A stretch of 64,000 nt of DNA from Arcanobacterium phocisimile (GCF_016904675.1 NZ_CP070228.1:1922001-1986000), one strand, 5' to 3'; positions 42,021 through 52,103 are shown, counted from the stretch's first letter. Program-made: numbers and translations. The notes: a model not told the origin generated them from the sequence alone.

Positions 42021-43350
42021 GGCTTATAGGCCAAAATGTGTTGCTGGGGGTTAGTAGGTTTCATGCCAGGTTGCTCCGTGGTGGAAGTTGAGTCCAGTTG
42101 ACCGCGGTTCCCCAGCGTTCGATCTGGGCTTGTGCGCTGGCTCGATGCCTGGCTTGCTCGAACAGGTCAATGATTTGTTCGTCAGTGATCACTGTTTGTA
42201 GGATGCGTGCTGGTGTTGCGGGTAATTCAGTATGCAAGTAGCACCACCACAACACGGTTTTCACTTGACGATCAAGGCTCATCCCCCGGTGAACACGTAA
42301 CAGTGACCGTAGCTGGGCGTTAATCCCACCCTCGATATGATTCGATGTTGATGCAATAGGATCACCATCGATGTGGAGTGCGGGGTCAAGATAGGTAAAC
42401 AAGGTACCTTTCTTCACCAGGGTGTTTAACGAGTTCTTAGCCTGAACCAACCGGGCATGAGTGGGAACCCAGCTACCATTTGATGGTCGGGTTTGTTGAG
42501 CTAAAAACGTGTGATACGTGGTGTTCCAGTTTGCGAGTTGGCTCATCCATTCCACTGCCTGATCAAAGCTTGTGATATGTAGTAATGCTTTTCCCAGAGC
42601 ATATAGGTCAACACCTGCCTGGGTGTAAGGACGGGTCGTGGTCTTGCGTTTTCCATGCTAAAGGCATGAAAAACACAGCGTTGAATTCGCGTACCAGGCC
42701 AGGTGGTCTTTACCGCGCTAGCTATTGCCTGCCCGCCATCACACACCACAACATCTGGGGCGCGATCCGAGACATTAACGCCTGCCAGGCACGCATTGTT
42801 TCTCCTTTAGCCACATACCAGCCAAGGACATGGGTTTTCGTGCACGCTATCAACACCACGAGTGTGCGAGAAAGATAGATGCCATCAATAAACACCACAT
42901 GATGGACCTCATCAACAACAGGACTGACCGGCCATAGGTGCCAAAAACGCTCGTTACGTCGTCGTAGCGTGCGTGCTTTTACCCCGTGATCAGCCAACGT
43001 GTATTTACCAGTAACAAAGTCTAAAAACGCTGTGAAATGACGAACGCGAACATCATAAGAACGACTCTGGGTAGACGAACAAGGCTTACACCGGAAACGC
43101 TGCCGGCCAGCACTTGTCTTACCGTGTTTGATCATGACATTGCCACACATTTTGCATCGAGGATATTTCATTCCTCAATCCATACCGAATTCAACACCAA
43201 CTTTCGGGCAACACACCAAGTAAAAACCACGTTTCCAGCAACACGAAATGGCCAACCACGAATTCGAGTCAAACCCAAATCAAAACCGACTATTACCTGC
43301 TACATCAACGAAAAGTAGCCCGAAAAACAACACGATCTGGCCTATAAGCC
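42021..43350 (-). mobile_element. IS1249-like insertion sequence, decayed
   Basis: The ends are GGCTTATAGGCCA at 42021 and its complement TGGCCTATAAGCC ending at 43350. They are flanked by an 8-bp duplication TACAACAG at 42013-42020 and 43351-43358. It is 1330 bp long. The ends resemble those of the element at 14596-15920, as does AAAATGTGTTGCTGGGGGTT just inside the left end, but the transposase is only related, not identical. The element lies between the surface-protein gene and rplI. Confidence 0.88.
42061..43171 (-). pseudogene. IS1249-like transposase, frameshifted
   Basis: Three overlapping frames carry one transposase: 43171-42722 with MKYPRCKMCGNVMIKHGKTS, WPVSPVVDEVHHVVFIDGIYLSR-type sequence and the first catalytic Asp; 42749-42543 with VCDGGQAIASAVKTTWPGTRI and RCVFHAF; and 42555-42061 with NHIEGGINAQLRSLLRVHRG and the C-terminal YLHTELPATP. 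Two frame changes, near 42730 and 42550, break it. It should be inactive unless helped by the intact copy. Confidence 0.88.
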
Positions 43351-43384
43351 TACAACAGACTCCTGCGGTAAAAGCGAATAAAAA

Positions 43385-43430
43385 ATGCGGTGGCAGGACT
43401 TTTGATCCATACCACCGCATCTCATTTCGT
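43385..43430 (-). terminator. Terminator after rplI
   Basis: ATGCGGTGG pairs with CCACCGCAT; on the minus strand the hairpin is followed by TTTTTTA. It lies 19 bp after the rplI stop. Confidence 0.75.
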
Positions 43431-43448
43431 GGTGAAAACCACAAATTT

Positions 43449-43895
43449 TCACTCGGCAATAACAGCAATTTTAATACTAGCTACAACCTCAGCATGAAGC
43501 TTGATCTGACCGGTGTAGTCACCAACAGACTTGATGTTAGTGTGCAGGTTGACCGATCGGCGATCAACTGGCTTGCCGGCAACCTCGGATGCTGCAACAG
43601 CAACATCAGCAGTTGTCACAGCGCCGAAGAGGCGACCGTTAGCACCAGCAGTCTTGGTGATGGTGAGAACGGTTGCTTCGAGAGCGTCACGCATTTCGCG
43701 CGATGCTTCGATATCTTCAGTTGCACGCTTACGGCGTGATTCTGCGATCTGATCGATCTGACGCTGTGCACCCTTGGTCCACACTGTAGCGTAGCCACGT
43801 GGGATCAAGAAGTTACGAGCGTAGCCGTCCTTGACGGTAACGACTTCGCCAGCACCACCGAGGTTCTCAACTTCGTGAGTGAGGATAATCTTCAT
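43449..43895 (-). CDS. rplI: 50S ribosomal protein L9
   Basis: The 148-residue protein begins MKIILTHEVENLGGAGEVVTVKDGYARNFL, the L9 signature, with IPRGYA following, then the long connecting helix and a C-terminal domain with LFGAVTTADVA. It binds 23S rRNA at the base of the L1 stalk. It is the last gene of the rpsF-ssb-rpsR-rplI operon, 21 bp after rpsR. Confidence 0.97.
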   Translation of the reverse strand: MKIILTHEVENLGGAGEVVTVKDGYARNFLIPRGYATVWTKGAQRQIDQIAESRRKRATEDIEASREMRDALEATVLTITKTAGANGRLFGAVTTADVAVAASEVAGKPVDRRSVNLHTNIKSVGDYTGQIKLHAEVVASIKIAVIAE

Positions 43896-43916
43896 AATCT
43901 ATCTTTCCTCTCTCAA

Positions 43917-44153
43917 TCAGCGAGCGGAGCTCGTGTACGGCAAGAGAGCCATCTCGCGTGCGTTCTTCACTGCACGAGCGATCTGACGCTGCTCTTGAAC
44001 GGAAACGCCAGTAACTCGGCGGGAGCGGATCTTACCGCGGTCCGAGATGAACTTGCGTAGGGTTGCGGTGTCCTTATAATCGATGACGGCAATCTTAGCT
44101 ACCTTCAACGGATTGGACTTCTTCTTTGGCTTGCGCAATACAGGCTTTGCCAT
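43917..44153 (-). CDS. rpsR: 30S ribosomal protein S18, cysteine-free form
   Basis: The 78-residue protein has [39 protein letters not shown] and [11 protein letters not shown]. The N-terminal zinc-ribbon cysteines of many S18 proteins are missing: the region reads [17 protein letters not shown]. It binds S6 and 16S rRNA in the platform. Cysteine-free S18 is known in several actinobacteria. It lies between ssb and rplI in the usual order. Confidence 0.97.
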   Translation of the reverse strand: MAKPVLRKPKKKSNPLKVAKIAVIDYKDTATLRKFISDRGKIRSRRVTGVSVQEQRQIARAVKNAREMALLPYTSSAR

Positions 44154-44213
44154 TGTGATTCCTCTTTCGATTGCGAGATAACCGAGCGTGAAACGCGGTT
44201 ATCCCAAAAAGTC

Positions 44214-44744
44214 TTAGAACGGTGGAGCATCATCAAACGACGAGCCACCGGCTGGTGCTTGACCCCACGGATCGTATGCGGATCCGCCGGCCGGAGCATC
44301 GTAGGAAGCGCGACCTTGCTGGCCACCTCCCTGGTTAAAGCCACCTTGATTCTGGTTGAAGCCCCCACGGTTTGCTCCACCTTGAGTACGCGTCACCTGC
44401 GCGGTTGCGTAACGCAAAGATGGACCAACTTCATCTACCTGCATCTCAATCGATGTGCCCTGTGAGCCATCTTGACGCTGATAGTTACGCACCTGGAGCT
44501 TTCCAGTAACCACAACACGCATGCCTTTCGACAGGGTTTCAGTCACGTTCTCAGCATATTCACGCCAAACAGAACAACGAATGAACATGGCTTCGCCATC
44601 TTCCCATTCGTTTGTTTGACGGTTCAGGTTACGTGGAGTGGAAGCCACGGTAAACGAGGCAACAGGCGTACCCGAGCCAACGTACTTGAGTTCCGGATCT
44701 GCAGTGAGATTTCCGACGACGGTGATAATCGGTTCGCCAGCCAT
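44214..44744 (-). CDS. ssb: Single-stranded DNA-binding protein
   Basis: The 176-residue protein has an N-terminal OB fold (ITVVGNLTADPELKYVGSGT, FIRCSVWREYAENVTETLSKGMRVVVTGKL), a Gly/Gln/Asn-rich linker (about 115-155) and the acidic tip DDAPPF that binds partner proteins. It covers single-stranded DNA during replication and repair. It is placed between rpsF and rpsR, the standard arrangement. Confidence 0.97.
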   Translation of the reverse strand: MAGEPIITVVGNLTADPELKYVGSGTPVASFTVASTPRNLNRQTNEWEDGEAMFIRCSVWREYAENVTETLSKGMRVVVTGKLQVRNYQRQDGSQGTSIEMQVDEVGPSLRYATAQVTRTQGGANRGGFNQNQGGFNQGGGQQGRASYDAPAGGSAYDPWGQAPAGGSSFDDAPPF

Positions 44745-44762
44745 GGTTTACTCCAGTTTCTT

Positions 44763-45068
44763 TCAGGCTTCGGTGGTAGCTACTGGCTCGTAGCGCAGAA
44801 GCTTGGTGCGCATGATCGACTCATTCAAGCCGAGCTGGCGGTCAAGTTCCTGAGCGGTAGCCGGGGTAGCAGTCATGTAGACAACTACGTAGATACCTTC
44901 GGACTTCTTATTAATCGAGTAAGCGAGACGGCGCTTACCGAGGATGTCCACGTTATCGAGGGTTCCACCCTCTGCTGGGACAACGGCGAGCAACTTCTCT
45001 AGGGTTCCCTGGAGAGTACGCTCATCGGTTTCAGGATCGAGGATGATCATCATCTCGTACTGACGCAT
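44763..45068 (-). CDS. rpsF: 30S ribosomal protein S6
   Basis: The 101-residue protein begins [20 protein letters not shown] and has [27 protein letters not shown] and [15 protein letters not shown], typical S6. It is the first gene of the operon. AGGAGGTGG precedes the ATG. The hairpin CATGG...CCATG at about 45105-45117 upstream may belong to an S6:S18 autoregulatory leader, though this is only suggested by position. Confidence 0.97.
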   Translation of the reverse strand: MRQYEMMIILDPETDERTLQGTLEKLLAVVPAEGGTLDNVDILGKRRLAYSINKKSEGIYVVVYMTATPATAQELDRQLGLNESIMRTKLLRYEPVATTEA

Positions 45069-45170
45069 GTGTACCCACCTCCTCTGGACTAAATACGGTC
45101 ATGGTCTTTCCATGACAGGAGGGTCATGCTGTGCGCATTGGACGCACTGTATAAAGACTACCTGAAGAAT

Positions 45171-45212
45171 GACGATAGCGCCGTGCGTTTTTCACCACAC
45201 AGCGCTATCGTC
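45171..45212 (-). terminator. Terminator after the PBP gene
   Basis: GACGATAGCGC pairs with GCGCTATCGTC across a 20-nt loop, 37 bp beyond the stop of the penicillin-binding protein gene on the minus strand. Confidence 0.6.
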
Positions 45213-45248
45213 CTCGTCACGAAAATCAATCAGATCACGGCCCAGCTA

Positions 45249-47414
45249 TCAATTATTTCGTTGATTGGCTCCCCCGTCTTGATTCTCCGGATCATTGTTA
45301 TTCGGTTGTTCTGCAGGAGCATTGCCTTCGCCAGCATCTTCCGCTGGCTTCTCCGGCGCTGGCATTGGTTGCGGCGGCGGAACTGGCTGCGAAGGATCCT
45401 CATCAGGTTGCTCGACGGCTGGCTCTTCTTCCTTCGGCTCCTCAACTGGCGGCGGCGGAGGAGGAGGCGGGAAACGCTTGTTAATAATGTTCCTCGCATT
45501 CGGGAACTTCAGTTTCTCCATACCTTCTAAGGCGACCTCTAAATAATTCAACGCAATATGCTGCGGCCACGTAGAACCGGTCACTAAGCTCACGCCACCA
45601 AACGGGGTGATATCCTCTTCGCTACCATCTTCACCCACCTGATACATGTCAACAACCGTAACCAGGTTCGGAGTATAGGATGCTACCCACCCAGAACGCG
45701 GACCGGTAGAAGTACCCGTCTTTGCTGCAATATCCCGGTTCAAAGTTGCTAGATCGGAAGCCGTTCCATACGGTGCAGTACCACCTTGAATAACATAAGT
45801 TGCCATCGTTGCAACATCGGCAGTGAGAACCTGCTCCGAAGAAGTATCGCCGCGATAAATCACGTTGCCTTGTGGATCTTGCACTTCGCGAACAATATGT
45901 ACCGCATTTGGTCGGCGACCACCGCTAGCCAAGGAGGACAAAGCCCGCGACATTTCTTTAGCGGTTGGCGACGCCGAACCCAAAATGTTTCCAGCATTAT
46001 TATCCAACCCAACCAGATCCTTCGGCAGACCAAGATCTACCGCCATCTTTGCTGTAGCTGCCGGACCAATCTTTTCATTAAGCTTAATAAACCCAGTATT
46101 AACTGAGTAGGCGATCATGTCTCGTAACGGCAGGTTTCCAAATGAGGCGTTACCGAAATTACTGAAAGTCAGATTAGTTCCCGGAATCGTATATGAAGCA
46201 GGCGAACTAAAACTCGTGTTAGGTGACAACCCACTCTTGAGTGCGGCAGCCACACCAAAAACCTTGAACACCGATCCTGCCTGGGCACGATCTTGGGTAG
46301 CGCTATTGCGTTGCCGGGTCGCATAGTCACGGCCACCATACATCGCCACAGTTTCACCGTTCGTTGGATCAACCGACATCAAACCCACATAGTTATTCTC
46401 CGGGCGATCCTCAGGAAGCGAATTAACCGCATCTACGGCAGCTTGCTGCTTCGCCTTATCGATCGTCGTCACAATCGTAAAACCACCACGGTCAATCTGC
46501 TCATCGGTAAACCCAGCGTCGTTAATCAACTCAGAACGAACCTCTTGAAGCAAATAACCATCCGTGCCGCTCATACCTGACTGCGAGGCACTCGGATCAA
46601 GAGTTTCAGGGAACACAACAGCATCAGCATCAGCTTGAGTAATCCATTCATCTTCAACCATACGCCGCAGAACACGGTCAAACTTCACCTTCGCCGTATC
46701 CGGATCAACAGCTGGATCCCACGCCGACGGTGCCGGAATAACAGCCGCTAACAACGCAGACTGAGAAATATCCAGATCCTTAGCGGAAACACCGAAATAG
46801 TTCCGTGCAGCAGACTCAATTCCGTATGCGCCGCGGCCAAAATAAATCGTGTTCAAATAACTATTAAGAATCTGTTCCTTAGACTGCTCCCGGTCGATCT
46901 TAATCGCCAAGATAAGTTCCCGAACCTTACCGGTCAGCGACGTATTTTGACCGGTATAGTAACGCTCCGCATACTGCTGGGTGAGCGTCGATCCACCCTG
47001 GGTAGGGTTACCCTGGATGTTATTCCACAATGCTCGCGCAATACCCTTCGGATCAACACCGTTGTTTTCGTAAAAACCACGATCCTCTGAGGAAATAACC
47101 GCATGCTGTAAAGCTTCAGAAATATCTGCAAGCTCAACCGAACGCCGATCAGCTTCCGCGAACTTCCCGAGCATTTCAGACCCATCGCCGTAATAAACCT
47201 CGGTGGATTGCGCCAACGCGAAATCATCTGGCTCTGGGACATTGATTGCCACATACAACCCGATAAATGTTCCAATACCTAACGCAAAGGACGCAAATAT
47301 CGTGCCGAGAACTACTCGCCATGAAGGAATCCACCGATGCACCGGACCATAGCCTGCCCGCGGATAATTCCATCCACGTTTACGTGGCTTTTTCGTCTTC
47401 TTCTTTGGGCTCAC
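45249..47414 (-). CDS. Class A penicillin-binding protein (transglycosylase/transpeptidase)
   Basis: The 721-residue protein has a cytoplasmic basic N-terminus, one membrane segment (VVLGTIFASFALGIGTFIGLYV), a GT51 transglycosylase domain (SSEDRGFYENNGVDPKGIA, GGSTLTQQYAERYY) and a transpeptidase domain with SVFK (about residue 397), SVN and KTGTS. The C-terminal 80 residues are rich in Pro, Glu and Asn (EEPKEEEPAVEQPDED). It polymerises and cross-links peptidoglycan. It is followed on the minus strand by the ribosomal protein operon and preceded by the permease gene with only 2 bp between. Confidence 0.93.
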   Translation of the reverse strand: MSPKKKTKKPRKRGWNYPRAGYGPVHRWIPSWRVVLGTIFASFALGIGTFIGLYVAINVPEPDDFALAQSTEVYYGDGSEMLGKFAEADRRSVELADISEALQHAVISSEDRGFYENNGVDPKGIARALWNNIQGNPTQGGSTLTQQYAERYYTGQNTSLTGKVRELILAIKIDREQSKEQILNSYLNTIYFGRGAYGIESAARNYFGVSAKDLDISQSALLAAVIPAPSAWDPAVDPDTAKVKFDRVLRRMVEDEWITQADADAVVFPETLDPSASQSGMSGTDGYLLQEVRSELINDAGFTDEQIDRGGFTIVTTIDKAKQQAAVDAVNSLPEDRPENNYVGLMSVDPTNGETVAMYGGRDYATRQRNSATQDRAQAGSVFKVFGVAAALKSGLSPNTSFSSPASYTIPGTNLTFSNFGNASFGNLPLRDMIAYSVNTGFIKLNEKIGPAATAKMAVDLGLPKDLVGLDNNAGNILGSASPTAKEMSRALSSLASGGRRPNAVHIVREVQDPQGNVIYRGDTSSEQVLTADVATMATYVIQGGTAPYGTASDLATLNRDIAAKTGTSTGPRSGWVASYTPNLVTVVDMYQVGEDGSEEDITPFGGVSLVTGSTWPQHIALNYLEVALEGMEKLKFPNARNIINKRFPPPPPPPPVEEPKEEEPAVEQPDEDPSQPVPPPQPMPAPEKPAEDAGEGNAPAEQPNNNDPENQDGGANQRNN

Positions 47415-47416
47415 TT

Positions 47417-48697
47417 TTACTTGCTTTCTTTCTTCGACGAACGCTTCAACTGCCGGCTCAACGCTTCGAGCTTCGGCCGATAATGCATCCGTGCTTTACG
47501 TTCAAGTTCCGAAAACGGATTAAGGAATTCTGGAAGATCGTCCTCACGCCCTGCTGCTGAGTCATAATAACCATCCTTGAAACGACGTCCGGCCTGGTTT
47601 TCAGAAACCAGATACACATCAAGCCACCGAGTACGCGGATCCGAATCAACAAGCAAAGCCTTAAAGAACAAGGTCAACGGGACAGCCAGAATTGATCCGA
47701 GCATACCCACAATCGAGGTCCACACAATCAGGGAGAAGAATGTGACCGACGGCGAAAGCCCGACAATATCGCCCGTTAGTTTCGGTTGGATCAAGGTTTG
47801 GATAACGACGTTGATCACTGTGTATGCGATGAGGACCCACACCATCGTCTGCCAACCAGAATCAAGAAGACCAATGAGCATCGGCGGAATAACACCCACC
47901 ACGAAACCAATATTTGGCACATAGTTCGTAATAAAAGCCCAGTAGGCCCAGGTCCACGCTAGCGGAATCGCCATCCACTGCAAAACGATGCCATCGATAC
48001 CTGCAACTAAAAGTCCGAAAACCGTTGTCACGATCCAATAGTGGCGTACCCGCTTTTCAAAACCGCGCAATGCTTCGCCCATGTTCCAATGATCTTGTGA
48101 AACGATGGCGGCTCGCGAGCGCGTCACCGTCGTATCGATTGTTAGGAAGAAAGCTGCGATAGCAACGATAGACATCAATCCAGCTACAGAGAACAGTCCG
48201 CCAATAAGGCTCCACGTCCATGCCACGATTGAATTAACGTTGAGTTGGTTGGCATATGACATCAGATCACGTGTGTTCACACCTTGACCCTGCAACCACT
48301 GCAAAAATCCGTACATGGTGGATTCGAACTTGCCAGAATATTCAACGACCATGTCTGGCACAGGCGTCAGCGACCATACAGTTAACGCCAGTAGTGCAAC
48401 GATAATTGCCAATGTTAAGACCAGCGTTGTTAGCGAGGCAAACCATGACGGGAGGTGATGACGCATCATAAACTGGCCGAAGGGACGCAATGCCAACACT
48501 AACGTGAACGCTAAAAACAACGGCGTGAAGACGTCAGCTATCGAATGAACACCTATCCCTACAACAGTGAGCAACGCTAAAACAGCGAGAATCATGAAAC
48601 CGTTGGTGTTCATGTCGACGACGGATTCATCACCATCACCGTGGCGATTGTGGTCCTCAGCGACGACGACGGCGTCGTCAACCTTTTCTTGACTCAT
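47417..48697 (-). CDS. AI-2E-family membrane permease
   Basis: The start at ATG 48697 (MSQEKVDDAVVVAEDHN) follows AAGGAGAACAGC and gives 426 residues. About eight membrane segments are seen, with FITNYVPNIGFVVGVIPPMLIGLL, a hallmark of AI-2E/PerM proteins, and GSILAVPLTLFFKALL near the end. The C-terminal 80 residues are charged and cytoplasmic. The family includes transporters of uncertain substrate. It is immediately upstream of the PBP gene. Confidence 0.85.
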   Translation of the reverse strand: MSQEKVDDAVVVAEDHNRHGDGDESVVDMNTNGFMILAVLALLTVVGIGVHSIADVFTPLFLAFTLVLALRPFGQFMMRHHLPSWFASLTTLVLTLAIIVALLALTVWSLTPVPDMVVEYSGKFESTMYGFLQWLQGQGVNTRDLMSYANQLNVNSIVAWTWSLIGGLFSVAGLMSIVAIAAFFLTIDTTVTRSRAAIVSQDHWNMGEALRGFEKRVRHYWIVTTVFGLLVAGIDGIVLQWMAIPLAWTWAYWAFITNYVPNIGFVVGVIPPMLIGLLDSGWQTMVWVLIAYTVINVVIQTLIQPKLTGDIVGLSPSVTFFSLIVWTSIVGMLGSILAVPLTLFFKALLVDSDPRTRWLDVYLVSENQAGRRFKDGYYDSAAGREDDLPEFLNPFSELERKARMHYRPKLEALSRQLKRSSKKESK

Positions 48698-48762
48698 GCT
48701 GTTCTCCTTAAATAAGAGTGACGTATATGCATACGTGCTCCTATTGTGCCAAAATACCACTG

Positions 48763-50037
48763 CTAGTGCGGTAACCGAACAACACTATGATAAATGAGCG
48801 CACCTGCACTATAAGCTAGGGCACAGCCAATGTTGACTGTTGGTGACCATCCCGATATTGGCAACACTATCGTCGCTAAGACCGAGGATCCTACTAGAGC
48901 GGCGTTAAAGAGCATGTCGTAAAGCGAAAAAGCCCGGCCACGATATCTATCTGCCGTATCGCGTTGGATGATGGTATCAACCGAAATTTTTACTCCTTGA
49001 ACACTCAACCCAAAAATTCCGAAAACCACGAAGAGGAGCGGTAACCGGTAACTGAATGACCAAGCTAACTGCCCGCCAGCACTGAGTGCCAAACACACCA
49101 AAATCCATAAGTGGGCGCCTATCAACCGGTGTGCAAAAGGTGTGGCAACAATCGCGCACGCATGACCGATAAATGACACGGCAAGGATAGCCGCGAAAAC
49201 CGTAAAACCAGAATCTGTTGTGGCAAAATCTGACACGGACGAGTCAACCAATATATTTCGGCTCATCACCAGTAACATCATGAGGGACAAGCCGTAGAGC
49301 AGTCGATGCAACGCCATTAAGGCAAGCGCATATCCGGGCGTGCGTTGCGCGATCACGTAGCGCACCCCATCAGCAAGTTGCGTGAAAATCTGGTGTGCCG
49401 ACCAGTGCCGGATCTCTCGCGGCCCCAGGCTTCGCTCCTGCATTGCCCCTGCTGTCGCACTCGCTGCAATGAACAATAAGCCTGCTAAAAGCAACGCGGT
49501 AATATCACGCCACACCCCAACGTCGAGCGTGGCAGTTAACCCGAAACCGATCGCAGCACCACAGCTAGCCGCAATCGACCCTACGGTTGGAACAATCGAA
49601 TTCGCCACCACGAGCAGCCGCTGTGGCAGCGTATGCGGCAGCCCGGCAGAAAGCGCCGCCAAAATAAACCGATTAACTCCCAGTAACAGTAACGCACCAA
49701 CGAATATAGCTGATGTACCAGGATCGATAGCCAGCAACCCAGCTAACCCCAGTACGCCACCAGCGCGCAGACAATTACCCCACACCAGAATTCGACGTCG
49801 ATCCCACCGATCTAGAAGCGGACCCACAAACGGCACCACCACCGTAAACGGCAACAACATCACCGCAAACGCGAGCGCAACATCCGCCACATTCCCCGCC
49901 CGATATGGGGAAAATAGAATCACACTCGCTAAGCCTGCTTGGAATAAGCCGTCTCCAATTTGTGAAAACAACCTGACAGTGAGCAGTTGACGAAAGAGCG
50001 GATAGGGAAGGATCCGGTTAAGATGCACATCCATCAT
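48763..50037 (-). CDS. Major facilitator superfamily transporter
   Basis: The 424-residue protein has about twelve membrane segments. LFSQIGDGLFQAGLASVILF opens the first, and PFVGPLLDRWDRRRILVWGN is the MFS loop 2-3 motif. ISVDTIIQRDTADRYRGRAFSLYDM in the second half is typical of the MFS_3/enterobactin-exporter-like group. The substrate is unknown. It lies 3 bp downstream of the CCA-adding enzyme gene. Confidence 0.85.
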   Translation of the reverse strand: MMDVHLNRILPYPLFRQLLTVRLFSQIGDGLFQAGLASVILFSPYRAGNVADVALAFAVMLLPFTVVVPFVGPLLDRWDRRRILVWGNCLRAGGVLGLAGLLAIDPGTSAIFVGALLLLGVNRFILAALSAGLPHTLPQRLLVVANSIVPTVGSIAASCGAAIGFGLTATLDVGVWRDITALLLAGLLFIAASATAGAMQERSLGPREIRHWSAHQIFTQLADGVRYVIAQRTPGYALALMALHRLLYGLSLMMLLVMSRNILVDSSVSDFATTDSGFTVFAAILAVSFIGHACAIVATPFAHRLIGAHLWILVCLALSAGGQLAWSFSYRLPLLFVVFGIFGLSVQGVKISVDTIIQRDTADRYRGRAFSLYDMLFNAALVGSSVLATIVLPISGWSPTVNIGCALAYSAGALIYHSVVRLPH

Positions 50038-50040
50038 TGA

Positions 50041-51534
50041 TTAAGCGTTGCGTTGCTGCCACCACGCTTGAAGACGTTCAGTTGCGACCTCTTCTCCTAG
50101 CGGTCCTTCTTCCATGCGCAGCTCCAGTAAGAAACTGTATGCTTGGCCCACTTCCGGGCCCGGTTTCAGATCAAGTAGCTCCATGATTTGTTGACCGTTG
50201 AGATCTGGGCGGATCGCATCGATTTCTTCTTGTTCTTTCAACAATGCGATACGTTCTTCAAGATCGTCCATACCAGCAGCGAGCCAGCGAGCTTTGCGCT
50301 TATTTCGGGTCGTCACATCGGCGCGCGTGAGACGATTAAGGCGCTCTAGTTGCGCTCCAGCATCAGCGACATAGCGGCGAACTGCCGAATCTGACCACCG
50401 TTGTTCTCCATAACCATGGAATCGTAAATGCAGTTCAACCAGACGTGCCACAGCTTTCGTCGTCGCCTTATCGAACCGTAACGCCTTCATGCGCTTGGCA
50501 ACCATTCGGGCGCCGACGACGTCGTGCGCATGGAACGTCACAGTGCCGTCGGATTCGTAACGGCGAGTAGCTGGTTTGCCAATATCATGCATGAGCGCGG
50601 CGAACCGCAAAATAAAATCTGGGCTAGGTACTTCGCCGTCGTCATCAGTTTCGAGAGCAATCGCCTGATCGAGCACGGTGAGAGTATGTGTGTAGACGTC
50701 TTTATGCAGCCCGTGTTCATCGACGGTGTCACGCAGTTGGGCTAGTTCTGGCAAAACGATATCGGCGACGCCAGTGTCGACCAGAAGCTCAAGACCTTTG
50801 CGGGCGTGTGACGAAATAATAAGCCGGTGAAGTTCGGATTGGACTCGTTCAACAGAGACGATCTCGAGACGTTGTGCCATATCGGTCATGGCTTCGCGCA
50901 CGTCGTCGGCAACCTCGAAACCAAGTTGGGCAGTGAAGCGCGCGGCACGCATAATGCGCAGCGGATCGTCGTCGAAACTTTGCCGGGCAGTAACCGGGGT
51001 GCGTATAACCCCGGCGATCAGATCGTCGAGGCCGCCGGTTGTGTCTGCAAGTTCCATAGATGGAAGGCGGATTGCCATCGCGTTGACAGTGAAGTCGCGG
51101 CGGGTGACGTCACCTTCAAGGGTATCGCCGTAGTGGACTCCCGGCTTACGAGAGTCGGCGTCATACTCCTCCGTACGGTATGTTGTGACTTCAACCACAT
51201 AACCGTCTTTTGAGGCTCCGATCGTGCCAAAATCACGACCAATATCCCAATGCGCACTACCCCACGATGCTAGCAACCGTTCGGTTTCATCAGGGCGCGC
51301 CGACGTCGTGAAATCATAATCATGAATCGGTAAACCAAGAAGCGCATCGCGAACAGGTCCACCTACCATTGCCAATTCGTAGCCATTACGTGCGAAAATA
51401 GAACCTAGTTCCAGAATTGCCGCAGGCAACTCACTGAGGCGCCGATGCGCTTGAGTAAGTAGCCGGGCACGCTGATTAACATCAGTGTCCGTCGTCGTCG
51501 TATGAGAATTGAATACAGAATCGCTTGAAGTCAC
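50041..51534 (-). CDS. cca: CCA tRNA nucleotidyltransferase
   Basis: The 497-residue protein has the class II nucleotidyltransferase signature AMVGGPVRDALLGLPIHDYDFTTSA (with the DxD pair), VEVTTYRTEEYD, RRDFTVNAMAI and DPLRIMRAARFTAQLGF. An HD domain follows with LRFAALMHDIGKPATRRY and FHAHDVVGARMV. It adds or repairs the CCA end of tRNAs; the one tRNA gene in the window lacks an encoded CCA, which fits. It is divergent from the nudix gene 62 bp away. Confidence 0.94.
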   Translation of the reverse strand: MTSSDSVFNSHTTTTDTDVNQRARLLTQAHRRLSELPAAILELGSIFARNGYELAMVGGPVRDALLGLPIHDYDFTTSARPDETERLLASWGSAHWDIGRDFGTIGASKDGYVVEVTTYRTEEYDADSRKPGVHYGDTLEGDVTRRDFTVNAMAIRLPSMELADTTGGLDDLIAGVIRTPVTARQSFDDDPLRIMRAARFTAQLGFEVADDVREAMTDMAQRLEIVSVERVQSELHRLIISSHARKGLELLVDTGVADIVLPELAQLRDTVDEHGLHKDVYTHTLTVLDQAIALETDDDGEVPSPDFILRFAALMHDIGKPATRRYESDGTVTFHAHDVVGARMVAKRMKALRFDKATTKAVARLVELHLRFHGYGEQRWSDSAVRRYVADAGAQLERLNRLTRADVTTRNKRKARWLAAGMDDLEERIALLKEQEEIDAIRPDLNGQQIMELLDLKPGPEVGQAYSFLLELRMEEGPLGEEVATERLQAWWQQRNA

Positions 51535-51596
51535 CCTCCTAGAGTGCCACGAAAGGCGCTGTTAAGCACATTCTCAGCGACTGTGAAGTAGAAGTT

Positions 51597-52103
51597 ATGT
51601 CGCGAAAATATCCGGCTCCGCCACCAAACGGACCGCGTCGAAGCCATTCGGCGCGGCGTTCACCTCTACCCATTGTGAACGAAACCTCAGCTGGTGGAGT
51701 CATTATTTCAGTAAAAGAAGGTCGCGCCTACGTCGCCGTTATCGCACGTAGGAACCGCGGCGGACGCCTCGAATGGTGCCTACCCAAAGGCCACCTTGAA
51801 GGCCTCGAAACCGCACAACAAGCAGCCGTGCGAGAAATCTCCGAAGAAACCGGCATCACCGGGCGCGTCCTGCGCCACCTAGCCTCCATCGACTACTGGT
51901 TCTCCGGCCACGACCGGCGAGTCCATAAGGTCGTTCACCACTTCCTCCTCGAAGCTCTCCACGGCACTCTCACCGTCGAGAACGATCCGGACCACGAAGC
52001 TGAAATGGTTGAATGGGTACGTATCGATCAGGTGGCAGCCCGCCTCGCATACCCAAACGAACGACGCATCATCAGCGTCGCACGCACACTCCTGGAGGCG
52101 TAG
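51597..52103 (+). CDS. NUDIX hydrolase
   Basis: The 168-residue protein has the Nudix box GHLEGLETAQQAAVREISEE followed by TGI, matching GX5EX7REUXEEXGU. The preceding ETSAGGVIISVKEGRAYVAV is the usual first strand. It hydrolyses a nucleoside diphosphate derivative; actinobacterial homologues of this neighbourhood are near cca and murJ. The next gene starts on the base after its stop. Confidence 0.92.
   Translation: MSRKYPAPPPNGPRRSHSARRSPLPIVNETSAGGVIISVKEGRAYVAVIARRNRGGRLEWCLPKGHLEGLETAQQAAVREISEETGITGRVLRHLASIDYWFSGHDRRVHKVVHHFLLEALHGTLTVENDPDHEAEMVEWVRIDQVAARLAYPNERRIISVARTLLEA

Noticed and set aside
43037-43739. Plus-strand frames over the decayed IS and rplI
   Set aside because: Antisense to clear genes with no ribosome binding sites or family resemblance.
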